The notes beneath the pieces are model-generated. The model did not search any database. It saw only the letters and a list, made by a program, of their open reading frames with translations, and had not been told where the DNA came from. A program made the translations under genes and the position numbers. Below are positions 35,723 to 48,293 of a DNA stretch of 64,000 bases, piece after piece; within the stretch, counting starts at the first letter, position 1, and the number at the start of each line of letters is the position of its first letter. The stretch is from Stromatinia cepivora (Eukaryota > Ascomycota > Leotiomycetes > Helotiales > Sclerotiniaceae), in the NCBI GenBank assembly GCA_014898415.1, contig RCTD01000021.1, positions 372,001 to 436,000 on the forward strand, given 5' to 3'.

Positions 35723-38700
35723 GATTTTTCAATTCCTGATGTCGAGAGAGGAGAAAGTTGTAGGTTGTGAAATGAGAAGATAATCGAGGAAGTTTAATGC
35801 ATGAAAGTGACGTTGTGCGGTTCACTCATACTGTGGTTGCGGCTGTTTCGAATGGGGAAAAGAAGATCTTTAACTAGGAAAAAGCTGGTTATAGTATATG
35901 GGATGACTCCTTTAGATGGTACCTTGGGAGGTATTGTGTCGATTGACTCTGTTTGTAACGAATAAAAAGTGAATTGAGTCCTGTCTACAAGAGAAGGATT
36001 CGTATAAAAGGTGGTATGATTGGTGGCTTTTCGTGGCTTGTAGTGAATGAAGCAGCAAATCTTAATTCGCAATCGTTGATTGTCCAAACATCAAAATTGG
36101 ATACTTTTGTAACAAATATGAATGTATGAGGTTGTAACTTGTAATTGAAGGATCGAAATGGTTGTGTCAAATTATTATTACCCAAGTGGTTAATTCATTT
36201 GTAGGTAGTTTCTGTTTCCTCGAGTCCAAGCGGAGGGTTGGAAATGGAATACAAAAATAGGTGGTTCACTATTCCAGATAGTGTAATACCAAATAGTATA
36301 CCTCAAGTTTTGATGAGATAAGACTTATGCACTGTTTGTCTTATAGAAACTTGAATATTGATTGATTGAAAAAATAATGAGTTGTTGTTTTTGAAGTGAG
36401 TGAGTGAGTGAGTGAGTGAGTGAGTGAGTGAGTGAGTGAGTGAGTGAGTGAGTGAGTGAGTGAAGTGAGTGAGTGAGTGAGTGAGTGATGTCAGAGTTCA
36501 ACTGACAAGTTTCGTGTTTCTTTGGGTGTTGCGGTCGGGGGGTCGGATGGAATTACGGACACATACATACGTACATACATACCTAAAAACCTAAACCCTT
36601 TTATCGATAATCAAAATACTAGGGTATTAGGCCAAGCGATTGAACAAGAGATTTGAGATATAAGATATAAGATATATACCTAAATAGTATTATTTCTCAA
36701 TGATCTGTTGTGAAATGTAGTTGATAATAAATGTAGTGGAATGTAAAGTTTAAACTAGATTGGTTCAATCAGATCAATCTTCCTACAAATAAGTAGAGGA
36801 GGAATGGGAAACGGATAAAAGTTAGAAAAGACGGGAAATTAACTAGGGGTATAATATCGGACCAATCTTTTTAACCTTTTAACCCTGTATTCATAGATTT
36901 TATCCCTTGCTTTCCCCTTGTTGCCCGGCTCACAATGTTACCATCGCCACGAGGGGCAAAGCTGTCATGTCTGAGAATGGTAGGTTGGTGGTAGGTTGGT
37001 GGTAGGTTGGTGTTGGTTGGTGTTGGTTGCTGTTTTTATGGACGGAATAAATATAAGAATTTGCTCATGTTGTTTTAAGAATCATATTTGATATTCAATT
37101 CTTCGACAACCTGAGCAATCAACTTCAAGCCATCAAACAGTCCCTTTCCCATCTATCAAAACAATTGATATTCAGGGCCCAACATAATTCCGGACCCATC
37201 AAATGATCCCCTCAACATCGAATAGGTAGGTACCCACAGACAGATCATGCTAAGTAAGGGGATAAACTACTGCTGCGTAGACCCTGATGAACCCAAAGCA
37301 AACCAATTTTGAAACACGAATGGAAACAGACGATCAAAGATCTTCTTCACCATCTTTTACATATACTCGATACAGACCTAGGTAAGGTACTTACGAGCAT
37401 CTTAACTTTTTCCTCATGCAAACCCAGCGTTTTTAATGCAGGAAAATATGCTGTGTAACCTCTGCATGATGCAATCCGAACTTCTGGAATTGTGAAAAAG
37501 TTTAATGCCAACCCAACGTTAAGGTTACATTGTGATCAGCTGGCTTGATGTAGGGGCCTAATTTGATATTCATGTACCTATTCATAGGTAGGCATACATG
37601 GTTGATAGAGCAACGATGTGCATATCAACGTTGTGAAATGTCTTCTCCAATCAGATGGAATGGTATTTTGACCACTTGAAGTTTTGATCACGGCCATTTA
37701 TCGTACAATATAAGAATCAGCGGTCAAAGTCATCAATGCTCGCTCGCACTCCAAATTCCTTTTCATATCTATGAGAATCAAAGCACCAATAATTACCTAC
37801 TGCATCGTCGTCGTTATTCCCGAATACCCGTACACCGACCCCTCGATTCCAATTTCCCAGTCGAGAAATTCAGCAGTAGGTCGGTCCATTCTCATCAATC
37901 AAAACATTGCAATTCTTCAATCACCATGCGTGAACTTCACAACCGGACGTTACAAGCACCCTAACCTTCAATCGCACTGAAGCATCCTCGTAATCGGTGT
38001 CGGAATCCGCAGCAACCGCAGCATTACTCGCGGGGCCAAATGAATAATAGTGGAATTCATCGCCGCAGTTTTTAGGTTACCCGAACACCGTGTATTGCAC
38101 CGCCATATACATGCGGACCCCCCCTTGGAGATTCCCGTTATCTGATAACAACCAGGTAAGATTTGAGTTCTTCGGGAGCTGTTAATTTGGTTTGAGGTTG
38201 TAATTGGGTATGCATTTCCTGATTCCACACTTGATAATTACATCGTCAATATCGATGTAGTTATATATGGTCTATATGATGATCTCCATCGTCGGCAACC
38301 GGCGGCATAGCATACGTCTGTGGCGAGGACTTATTATATTCTGGTCCTATAAGACGATTTCTGGCGCAGGTGGAATGCTAATGCTGCGATTTGGTTTTTG
38401 AATAAATCTTAGAATAGCCGTATAAAAGGATGGTTGGTTTGACGTGTTGAAGGGATTATGGTGGACAACATCATGCCGAGTCCATATAGACGATGCCATT
38501 CTGTAACATATCTTCACCATGAACTGAATCTTGTCGTTTTGCATATTTTACCGGCACAGCTATAGAAGAAGCAAGATATAATGATCGGGCAGCTATCAAA
38601 AACATACGAGTGAATATTGGCACGTGATCATGCTCTGGGCAGATTCTCCCACATGGAAGCTCTTCGCTTTAATCTTAGAATATCATCAATAATCAATACT

Positions 38701-40672
38701 ATAATGCAATACTACCTAAGCACTCCAAAAACACTTTTATCACCACCAGGGTAAAAGATTCCCCAATAAATACATATACTCGTGATCTAGTGAAACAATC
38801 ACAACTACCCGTGGACCTACAAAGCAAACCCAGAGCAAAGTGCATAACCTCTTCCTCTCGATTCAAAGTCTTGACCATACTTTCTAACACCGTTTTGCTC
38901 CCACCCCATCCCAAAAATCCAAACCATTCCCCTAAGACCCTCCAACAAAACGGTCTCTACGCGCCCCCCAACAAGCCCAACGGCTTCCCCTAAGCTCTCT
39001 CTCTACCTGCGCACCAGCCCCGAAAAGAAAAAGGCACCACAAAATACCCCGTTAAGACCATTGGCATTGGTCCCGCTGGTCAATAGACCATAGACCTACA
39101 AGTAGAATCTTGGAAGTTTTCCTCGTTGTTTCTTTTTCAAATTGCACTTATTCTGTTTTGTTCTGTTTGGATCAGATCAGAGGGTTATCTAGTATGTAAA
39201 TGGGTGTTTTGGAAGGAGGGATGGGATGTATACGTAATGGGGGGGAGATTAGTTGTAGGATGTGGGTTTTGAAGGGGGATGGGGATAAGGATGAGGGAAA
39301 GGTATTTAGATATGAATGTTTGGTGATATTGGAGGGGGAGTGTATGGAGTTTGGGAATGGGTATATGGAGGGGTGGATGAGAATATGCAGCTGAGACCGG
39401 TGGAGGCTTTGTGGGTTGTGATGGGTGAGTTGGGTTTGATTTATGTTGCGCTGGTTGTGAATGCTTGAGAGAAATATAGTAATTTTGGGTGTGTTTATTT
39501 TGTGGTGCTGTTTCTGCTATATGCAGGATTGATTGAATGATCAAATGCGCAAAGTTGATTGCGGGTACTGTGGCTTGAGATATCTCTGTAGAATTCTGCT
39601 CGACTCGTCACTGGGTTGATGGGCTGACGGGTGCAGGTATTCTTAGAACGCTTTCCAACTTCTAATTTGTTATGTTCAAATCGAATGTCCCCATTATTTG
39701 AGATGCGTTGGATGATTCAACCGGATTATAAAGTAAACAAATGGATACTTGAAGAATAAATTTTTACTCAACTGTGCCAAATGGTTCTGTAGACTGATAT
39801 GTTGACTGACTACATGCTGAAGTAGTATTGATAATTTAATAAGACAGATAAGCAAGCACTAGCAAGCTTGCCTACTACTTCCCACATACGAGAGAACTAA
39901 CACTCATACTCGCGCGGCCAGAAAGTATAAAGCGCTTCATTTGAGGCACATGCCATAAATTGATAAACTATAAAGGGAATATGGACTATAATTAAACAAC
40001 TAGATGGTCTTATACTTTCTGATAGTATATCATCTCTGTCAAAAAAAACAATAAACCCTTTCTAATTGGTCAAAATATGCATCTAACTTTGACTAATTAC
40101 GCAGTTCTACAAGGATCCCTACATTAGTGATCGCCCTTACCTTGATGGGTCCGTGTTTCAATGAAGAAGCTCAAGCCCCGCCCAATTTGATATCATCATA
40201 CAATTTCTTTGATGTTTATTACTACCGGTATGAATATGTTGCTGTCTTTAATTGCACTCTTGGCGTCAATAAGCCAAGAGAAAGTCGGGAAGATGCGAAT
40301 TTAACTTGGTTTTTAGATATCAATTGCAATTTCCATCATTCAATCTTCTATTTTGTTGCCATTGTGATACTTACATCCCAGGAAGTGAGAATCTTTGACT
40401 TGTTCTGACGTTCTGTTCTGAGGAGTGAATTAACTCGCATACCAACGAAAGAAGGAAAGGGCGAATAGTGAATGTTTCGAGGTTGCACAAAGCACTATAT
40501 GACGGAATTGGATCAATCGGCAGGAACGCAAATCGTACTCGTATCATCTACATCAAAGAACCTCAACCATTTAATAACCCACGTCTTTGCGCGCACTTTG
40601 CCAGCAGAGCAAACGCGCAAATAACTGTCAAACTTTCATCATCTTAACAGTTAGAATCAAGGAAAATAAACA
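35723..40672. other. Five-kilobase gene-free interval
   Basis: Normal base composition but no supported coding region. It contains a GTGA microsatellite (36396-36488), a GGTAGGTTGGT repeat (about 36981-37030), many GTAGGTA/TACCTA-type words, and short open frames (37771-37980, 38347-38544, 38699-38914, 39185-39544, 40127-40408) without recognised domains or splice support. The parts next to 35722 and 40673 presumably hold the promoters of the flanking genes. A non-coding RNA cannot be excluded. Confidence 0.5.
36396..36488. repeat. GTGA tetranucleotide microsatellite
   Basis: About 23 tandem GTGA/GAGT units with one irregularity (GTGAAGTGAG) about three quarters through. It lies in the upstream flank of the minus-strand gene at 34418-35722. 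Confidence 0.9.
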
Positions 40673-43600
40673 ATGGCAGCTCACTATCGAGACGATATTA
40701 TCCATGGTAAAGACCATCCCGACACTCATGCATCTGCAAATCGCTGGCGCCACCAAGAATCCACCGCATTTTCTCAACATGCAGTTTCCGCACCTCGAGA
40801 AGCGGATGGACGACATGAAAGTGGTGGTTTGGCTAATTTTCTAAACACATCGCGAGTGAAAGGTGAAGGTTCATCTGGTCCGCATAAACCAATTATGCTA
40901 GCTGGGAATGCGCAACATGGAGAACTTGAAGCTGCAAGAAGGGAACAAGAGGGATTGGAACATGAGGATGCTGTGAACGGAGTGCAGAGGGGAGGAGCTG
41001 GGGCGACGGTTAAGTGCGGTCCTTTGCTTAATTATAGACGGATGGAAAATGATGTTTGGTTTGGGAGTGTTTTGATTGTGGTTGATACACAGACGGTCAG
41101 AGAGGATTCGGTACCGGAGTTGATATTGAGAGTTTTGGAGAATATACAGTCTACGCAAAATGGTAATGGAACGGGTATTACCACTGGAAATGGGTATACG
41201 AATGATCGCGGTGAAGCGCATGGGATTATTAATGGCGTGGACTACTCCGAGAATCAAAATCCGACACAGTCATCTAACGGCAATATACCAAATCATACAG
41301 GACAATTCGATTCTTCCAGCAATATCGAAGAAGTCAAGATTAGAGGAGTCAAGCTATATGCAGATATCGCAAACACTTTCTGGAGATTTAATCTACAAGT
41401 TCCTATGCAACAAGAAGAAATCCAATGCGAATACACGATTCCGGGGCTCACATTTGTTGAAGGAGGAAAGACGGATAGACAAAACTTCTTTATACCAGCG
41501 GTTTCGGAGAGTATGAGGATAATGTTTCATTCTTGTAATGGATTTAGTGTGGGCACAGATACGGAGGCTTATAGTGGTGCTTGTCTTTGGAGAGATGTTG
41601 CCAGACGACACGAGGAAGCTCCTTTCCATGTTATGTAAGAAGGTTTTTGTTTCGGGAATGGCAAAATACTAACATTAGACAGGCTTGGCGGTGGAGATCA
41701 GATATACAATGATGGAATTAGAGTCAATGGACCTCTAAGACCTTGGAGTGATATTGGTAATCCGATAAAGAGAAGAGAACATCCCTTTCCTGAAACTTTG
41801 AGGAGGGATTGTGATGATTATTATGTCAAAAACTATCTTCGTTGGTAGGTCAATTTTTGAAATCGAAATTTTTGGAATCTGACTTGGAAATGTAGGTATA
41901 CAACCGAGCCTTTTGCTGCGATGAATGGAAAGATTCCTCAGGTCAACATCTGGGATGATCATGACGTGAGTTTATTTCTCTCTTTCGATGATAGGATTTC
42001 GCTGCTAATCAGCTAATTAGATCATTGATGGCTTTGGCTCATACGTCGATGAATTTATGCGTTGTCCAGTTTTCCGTGGTATTGGCGGTGTTGCTCATAA
42101 ATACTATTTACTATTCCAACATCATATTGCACCTCCAGCATCTACATTCACAACTGGTGTGTCATCCTCTAAGGTTTCCTTCCTGTATCATGACTAAAAT
42201 TTCTCAGATGCACCTCAGACTATGTCAGCAAATGGAGTTGGGCTTGACCCACGTCAAGTAGAAAACACATATGTGTTGGAGAATGACGTCCCTGATCCAA
42301 GTTATATCATTGGCGATAGCCCTGGTGTAAGTAATTTCAGATCTTAGCGAAGAAATTGGCTAATTATTTTTTAGCCATATGTAGCAGAACGCTCTCGTAG
42401 CATTTATGCAAGATTGGGTGCAAGAATCGCCTTCTTCGGTATTGATGCTAGAACAGAAGTAAGTCGCCAAGATTCAAACCCAAGTACCATATTGACTTTT
42501 GACATAGCGTACACGTCATCAAGTGAACTATCCAGCAACATACAAGAAGATTTTTGATCGTCTAAGAACAGAACTTATTACTGCAAAAGCATCCCCAAAT
42601 CCTATTCAACACCTTGTTGTTTTACTAGGAATTCCCATCGCTTATCCAGTGAGTTTATCACAATAACTTAATATATATATCAATACTAATACTAGTAGCG
42701 TTTGACATGGTTAGAGAATATCTTTTCGAGCCCCTTAATGGGCCCACTCAAATTTATGAACAAGCGATTTGGGTTTGGTAAGCGATATTCTATACATGCC
42801 CTTATTTATAGCATCCCAATTAACTTCCATCCCTAGGCGGAAGTTTCTTCAATAAATTCGACGGCAGTGTTGATCTCCTCGACGACCTTGATGACCATTA
42901 CACAGCACACACTCACAAAAGAGAACGACACTACATCGTCGCACAGCTGCAATCTCTCGCTTCCCAATTCTCAGTACGCATCACCATCCTCGGTGGTGAC
43001 GTTCATCTCGCGGCTGTCGGTCGTTTCTATTCAAATCCCCACTTGAAAATTCCCGTCTCGAAAGATTTTAGATATATGGCGAATATTATTTCTTCAGCTA
43101 TTGTTAATAAACCACCACCGCAAGCCGTGGCAAATTTATTGGCTAGGAGAAATAAAATTCATCATTTGGATAAGGAGACAGATGAGACACTTTTAAGTTT
43201 CTTTGATAGAGACCCAGGAGAAGATAAAAGAAGCGCTAAGAGTAATACCGTTACAATGCCTAGTCGAAACTGGGCAATTCTCACAGAGAACTCACGTTCC
43301 TCTCCATCCTCAACTATCCCTCCCCACCAAAACATCGACAATCCAACCACAGAAACGGGACTCGACCCCTACGATCTCCCCGCCGCCGAAATCCCAAAAG
43401 ATGGACATTCCCCCCTTCACCTCGGTGAAAAGGGAGCAGGTAGTACGCACAAATCGGCAAATCCAAACGAACATGGAAAATCGGGTGATGGTAGTTTGGA
43501 TGTGGTTATTAGGGTGGAAATGGATCAGCATGATAAGGATGGGAAGACGAGGGGTTATGGAATGTCGGTTCCGGTTTTGAGGTATGAGGGGAGTCCGGTG

Positions 43601-43708
43601 ATGGTCGATGAGGGGAGGAAGAGTTGGGCGGGGAGTAGGAGGAGTAGGGGGAGTGGGAGGAGGAGGAGTGGGGGTGTGGTTACTGGGGAGGGGAGGGGAG
43701 ATAGGTAG
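40673..43708 (+). CDS. PhoD-like metallophosphatase-domain protein, 874 residues
   Basis: Nine exons: 40673-41634, 41683-41844, 41896-41965, 42021-42156, 42208-42326, 42375-42458, 42508-42648, 42699-42777, 42837-43708. All introns are GT-AG and about 48-59 bp; total 2625 nt. The metal-site motifs of the PhoD/purple-acid-phosphatase-like fold are in order: GGDQIYNDG (D326), WDDHD (394-398) and GGDVH (637-641, after LASQFSVRITIL). This places it in the fungal PhoD_2-type family, putative metal-dependent phosphoesterases of unknown substrate. A roughly 300-residue N-terminal part precedes the catalytic core, with a Gly/Asn-rich insert around 165-215. There is no signal peptide, unlike bacterial PhoD, so it is probably cytoplasmic or peripherally membrane-bound. 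The C-terminal 150 residues are disordered and end in an Arg/Gly/Ser-rich tail. Confidence 0.93.
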
Positions 43709-45316
43709 GTTGTTTGTGGGTTGGTGGCTGGGTGAGTGGTGGTAATGGATGATCAGCGATGGAGTAATCTGTGAAAGGAGATTGATCGATGAGATGGATT
43801 AATGAGCCACCCACCGAGGGCTGATCTTATATGTATACCTACCTAGGTATCTATACTAATGGGATGCACTGCATGGATAATGGATGAACGGATGGACGAT
43901 GGGAATTATTTGATACCAGGACTGTTGTTCTTTTATATGTATTTGTATTTGTATTTGTATTTGTATTTGTATTTGCTATTGCATTCATAAATCTCTTCCA
44001 ATACTAATGCTTTGGTTTCTCTGAGAAACTATGATGATGATGAATTTTACTCGCATTTTCCTCATATTTTCGCATGTATATATGGTGTGTATACATATAC
44101 ACACATATATATGTATATCCTCATTAATTTTGAGTCTGCAGGGTGCAGGGAAATTCGTGTAATCTTACCTGGGTGAGCATGAGTGGGAACTAGACTGGTA
44201 ATTTCATCTGAAAAGATATCTAGTAGGTTTTTATTAACTATTAACTAGCTACATATAATATATCGCTTCGTGGATAAGGAAAAATGCCCTCCCCCCCATC
44301 CCCCTCAATTTACGTTTAAGTATCTTATCGCCTGTTTTTCAAGGGGATGGGATGGGATGGGATGAAATGAAAGGAAAATAAAAGGAGGTGTAAGAAGGAA
44401 GAGGTGGGATGGTAGGAGATATGGTATCTTAACGCCGGTTGTGCAAATGATGAGTTTTGAGTTTTGAGTTTTGAGTTTGAGATTTGAGGTCCGAGATGAA
44501 GTTGTGATGCAATGAGGTGATGTGATATGATGTAGGTAAGAAAGATTTGATATGAGGAGAACCATAGAGCTTGGATCCACGGTTTTGCTAGGAGCACATC
44601 TCCAACTCAACCAAATCCAGCCCTACCGACCCGACATGCAATATGAGGTATTACTATCAGGAGTTCAATGGAGCTCGTTATTGCTATTGTTGATGTGGAT
44701 GTGGTGTAGCCGAGTTTCCTCGGTAAGCATATCGAGTAAGAGTCAAGCACTAGATATTCACTCGGCTTGGGCAGTAGCAGCTCTCTTTGCCCTTTTCTTC
44801 ATGCTTTTGTCGCTTCCTATGCTTCTTCTGATGCTTCTTCAATTCAGTCTTAAAGGCTATTTACCCCGTGAACTTATCGAGGAGCTTGGCCATACATATA
44901 TGGCGAGATGGAGTAGTGGCCGGTGAGGTGAGAGTCAAGTAGAGTGGAGCAGTTATTGAGGGTTTATAGAATCTGCTGCTATTGCCATGATTGCGATTCT
45001 TGAATTGTTTGTGATTACTGGGAATGAAAGGTATGACTTTGGGCAGTAGGCTGAGTATCATTCCGCCGCAATAGTGGTTTTCTTCAGTTGTGATTTATTT
45101 GTGTGCAATGGGTGATTAATGCGATTCCTGGAGCTGACGATATTATCTTGCAAAATTAGAATCAATGGTGATGGTTTGAACGAGGAGTTGACATAGGCCC
45201 TGAAGTGCTCTTATTATATCTCCTCTCGCAATCGGCGGTATCGAAATCTTTGTCGAACAGTCATGCTCCCAAGGATACCAAAGGCACAATGCGCGTTCAA
45301 CGATGATTGTTATGTC
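43709..45316. other. Intergenic region between two converging genes
   Basis: Contains a TATTTG hexanucleotide repeat (about 43937-43972), a TATATACA-rich stretch (44080-44120), GGGAT and GAGTTTT short tandem repeats (44340-44365, 44452-44480). An open frame at 44552-44926 encodes Leu-rich hydrophobic runs but has no homology I recognise and no supporting codon pattern. Presumably holds the terminators of both neighbours. Confidence 0.5.
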
Positions 45317-46053
45317 TTATAGATGCATACCCTCATCCTCATCCGTACCAGCATCTTCTCGCATCCGTAATCCCATTGCTTGACGTAATGTTTCGTCGTC
45401 TAATGTTCCTCCTGTGTTTGTAGTTGTTGTGGTTCCATTTGTGCTTGAGATTCCATTCGATCTTGACTCGCCATTCGTTGGTGCCGTTGTAGCTGCTGGT
45501 GTAGGATCCATTACAACTTCACCACCTACAATCCTTCCCGTAGTAAATGTTCCATCGGCCCAGGGATTACTCCTACTTTCTTCACCTACAGTAGCTGTTC
45601 CGTTTGTTGCAGGCGCAGGGGTTGGTACGTCGGCTTCTGGTTTGGATTCGGCGCCGGCCTCATATTCACCCCAAACTCCACCTCTGCTCTCGATTTCGGT
45701 GCGTAGGAGAGAGATACGAGTTTCCATGCGAGTTATTACGATTTCGTTTTCGCGAATCGCATCGACACTATCAGAATCAAATCAGTAGCTATTCCTAAGA
45801 TTGCCTTCTTCTCCTTTCCATATATCGTTGAAGAAGTTTGAGATAAAATAGCATACCAGTCTTCATCCACTTTCCCATCCACACATTCAGGAGCTCTCCC
45901 TTCCGCAAAGGGCTTAAGTTGTTCATTGGAATAATCGAGATGTGCGATGGAATTGCGCAGCTCGGCGGCTTTGAGGTGCAGGGTAGACATGGGGAGGTCT
46001 TTGAGAGCTTCTGCGAAGGCGCCAGGGGAGATTGGAAGGGCGTCGGCGGACAT
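45317..46053 (-). CDS. TMA17: Tma17/Adc17-like proteasome-assembly chaperone, 215 residues
   Basis: Two exons, 45857-46053 and 45317-45767; the 89-bp intron starts GTATGC and ends GATAG, total 648 nt. The first exon encodes a helical segment (about 8-50) with DLPMSTLHLKAAELRNSIAH followed by LDYSNEQLKPF. Across the junction comes DAIRENEIVITRMETRISLL. This pair, a short coiled hairpin with the RENEIV core, resembles yeast Tma17 (Adc17), a stress-induced chaperone that helps pair Rpt6 and Rpt3 during assembly of the proteasome regulatory particle. The remainder (about residue 100 on) is a disordered Thr/Ala/Gly-rich tail ending acidic (DAGTDEDEGMHL), longer than in yeast. The assignment rests on remembered motif similarity. 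It is divergently transcribed from the rhomboid gene. Confidence 0.75.
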
Positions 46054-46481
46054 GTTCAGATTTGGGGTAAATTGAAGGATTGTTTGTAGAGCTTGGGATG
46101 GTATGGAGGGGTTGAATGGAGCTCTTGCAACTGGATTGAGATTCAGGTTCGTAAAGGTTGATATTTTCTGGAGGGTAACTTAGAATATATGAATGCTTCA
46201 AGTCCTTTGAGATTTAGATTATGAATTCGAAATGTGGTGAGCTGACGGTTGTACGTGAGAAATTGGAAGAGATTTGAGAATGGAGGGGTTGAAGCTGGTT
46301 GAGGCAACAGCTGCACGCGCGGAATTATCGCAAATTGGTCCGTGCATATATATATATTTTCCATGCTTTCCGAATCCATGCTTTAGGACAAGGACGTCGG
46401 ATGACGAATTAGTACACCGCAGCGGGATTGTTTGATCCAATGATTCGAAATAAGATATGAAATAATAACAAGAGTCTGAAG
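46054..46481. promoter_or_regulatory. Shared divergent promoter region
   Basis: 428 bp separate the start codons of the minus-strand Tma17-like gene and the plus-strand rhomboid gene. No other gene fits, so both promoters must lie here unless they extend into coding sequence. A short TATATATATATTTT run lies near 46346-46360. No specific transcription-factor site is claimed. Confidence 0.6.
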
Positions 46482-48293
46482 ATGAATAGTCTTTGGCCTG
46501 TTGCACGCAGTTCGTGCTTACAGACTCGGACCACTTTACAAACATGTAGGACAATTGATGGTTTGGTCTCGAGGCTTGCACATGGGATTGTACGACCATA
46601 TTCGAAGTCTTCGATACCTTTTCGACAGAGGGAGTTAGGATCAAGGAGACTCGAAGGTGAAGGTTGTGGTTGGACAGGAGCTTTAGGGTTGCAATGCTCG
46701 AAGAGGTTTTATGCCTCGAAAAAGAGAGCACCAAAGATTCCGAGGAGTTCGACATTAGCTAATGATTTACTTCCAAAGACTGCACCACAAAAGGCTGCGT
46801 CCCCCAAGGTTGCGCCTGGAAAGACGATATATACGAAGTATGGGCAATTACCAGCGGACTACGAAGATCAAATGGGTCTTGATTATCGAGAAGATCTAAT
46901 AACAGAGGAGGAAACCCAGGCGATTTTTGGACGTGTGATGGATATAGATTCGGCAGAACGATTTCTGAGAGTTATACATGGACGACGGGTAGCGGGAACA
47001 CTACCAGATCCGGATGAGCCTAGTTCTTTAGCATACTGGGAGGAAGTTGCACAAAAAAGCGCATTAGCATGGCTAAGGAAGAATGTTCCTGTTGATGAGG
47101 ATGAGAACGCAACATTAAGAGCTGAACAGGAACTGGCCGAGATTGAGGGGGGTATTGTTGAAGACTCTAAGAGAATTGGTATATATGTACCGAATGTTGG
47201 AGGGGGTCCAACGAGGGGAGGAAAAATCAATATCAATCTGTATAAGTCAAACGATTCGAAAGAGCCGGCACAAGAGACCAAAAGTGTATATGGTGATAGT
47301 GGACTAGATGCCATCAGAAAAGCCAACGAGGCGAAATTTGCCGCTCAAGAGAAGAAAAGAAAGGAAGAAGAGTTGAGTCAGGCAGATGAGATGCGACAAA
47401 ACACAGGCACATTAGATCACGTCAAACCACGATCACGAGTAGAACTTCGCCGAAAAGGTGAAAATCCGTGGCTCAAATATTACGAAAAAAAGGCTCAAGA
47501 AACTGCTCCTGAAGTCGTTCCTGAATTGTCTGCCTTTACTCGTCTTTGGCCATCCACTCTAGTTCTCCTTTTAACAATTGGCGTCTCGTGTACTTTGGCA
47601 CATTTCTATATACCTCCCCAAAGAGCCGCTCGCATGTTTCCAGAAATTCCACCCGCAGTAGCCACAATCTCTACACTCCTCCTAGCTAATGCCGCGGTGC
47701 TTTTCCTTTGGCGTATTCCACCTGCTTGGCAAATGCTCAACAAATACTTTATTATCATTCCTGCCTACCCTCGAGGATTATCAATGATCGGAGCTGTCTT
47801 CTCCCATCAAGCCTATTCTCATTTCCTTCCAAATATGGCCTTCCTCGCCATGTTCGGAGTCCAGCTCCACGACGAAATCGGACGCGCTAATTTCCTCGCC
47901 CTCTATTTCTCCATGGGTGCAATATCTTCTTTTGCTTCATTAGCATGGTGGGTATGGAAACGCGCTTTTATTTCGTCGACTCTAGGTGCTTCGGGTGCGG
48001 TCTGTGGTGTTATGGCGGCATTTTTGTGGACTAAGAGGGATAAGGGTGTTAGCTTTTTTGGGGTAACTCCGACGGTTCCTTCATGGTTAGTGCTAGGACT
48101 CCTTGTTGGGCTAGAAATATTCTCGTGGAGGAGAGTGAGCAGGCTTGTTGGGAAACAGATTTTGGATCATCAGTCGCATTTGTCGGGGTATATAGCGGGT
48201 GTTGTGGGGGTGGAGGTTATTAGGTGGAGGGAGAGAGTTAGGAAGAGGCAGGCTGAAGAGAGGAGCAGAGATATTGAGGGCGTGATTGAGTGA
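46482..48293 (+). CDS. PCP1: Mitochondrial rhomboid intramembrane serine protease (Pcp1/PARL type), 603 residues
   Basis: Single exon. The N-terminal 80 residues are rich in Arg, Ser and Thr with few acids, as in a mitochondrial presequence. A long hydrophilic region (about 85-340) follows, then about seven membrane segments (from about residue 352 to 590). Catalytic features of rhomboids are present: the HxxxN motif HFLPN (H447, N451), the active-site serine in GASG (S504), and the partner histidine in the last helix (H566 in DHQSH). An extra helix before the six-helix core is typical of Pcp1/PARL. In yeast, Pcp1 cleaves Mgm1 and Ccp1 in the inner membrane, affecting mitochondrial fusion; the same role is inferred here. 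The matrix-facing domain is longer than in yeast. Confidence 0.93.
   Translation: MNSLWPVARSSCLQTRTTLQTCRTIDGLVSRLAHGIVRPYSKSSIPFRQRELGSRRLEGEGCGWTGALGLQCSKRFYASKKRAPKIPRSSTLANDLLPKTAPQKAASPKVAPGKTIYTKYGQLPADYEDQMGLDYREDLITEEETQAIFGRVMDIDSAERFLRVIHGRRVAGTLPDPDEPSSLAYWEEVAQKSALAWLRKNVPVDEDENATLRAEQELAEIEGGIVEDSKRIGIYVPNVGGGPTRGGKININLYKSNDSKEPAQETKSVYGDSGLDAIRKANEAKFAAQEKKRKEEELSQADEMRQNTGTLDHVKPRSRVELRRKGENPWLKYYEKKAQETAPEVVPELSAFTRLWPSTLVLLLTIGVSCTLAHFYIPPQRAARMFPEIPPAVATISTLLLANAAVLFLWRIPPAWQMLNKYFIIIPAYPRGLSMIGAVFSHQAYSHFLPNMAFLAMFGVQLHDEIGRANFLALYFSMGAISSFASLAWWVWKRAFISSTLGASGAVCGVMAAFLWTKRDKGVSFFGVTPTVPSWLVLGLLVGLEIFSWRRVSRLVGKQILDHQSHLSGYIAGVVGVEVIRWRERVRKRQAEERSRDIEGVIE

Noticed and set aside
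36556..36600. Telomere-like CCTAAA/CCTAAACCC words
   Set aside because: Only two degenerate units next to an ACATACAT repeat, within normal gene space; no array.
39185..39544. Minus-strand His/Pro/Thr-rich open frame of 119 codons
   Set aside because: Composition follows the G-rich plus strand; no domain, no splice sites, no start context.
44552..44926. Open frame of 124 codons with Leu-rich hydrophobic runs
   Set aside because: No recognisable family, no splice partner, and hydrophobicity comes from short CTT/TTG-rich repeats. It may be real but cannot be supported.
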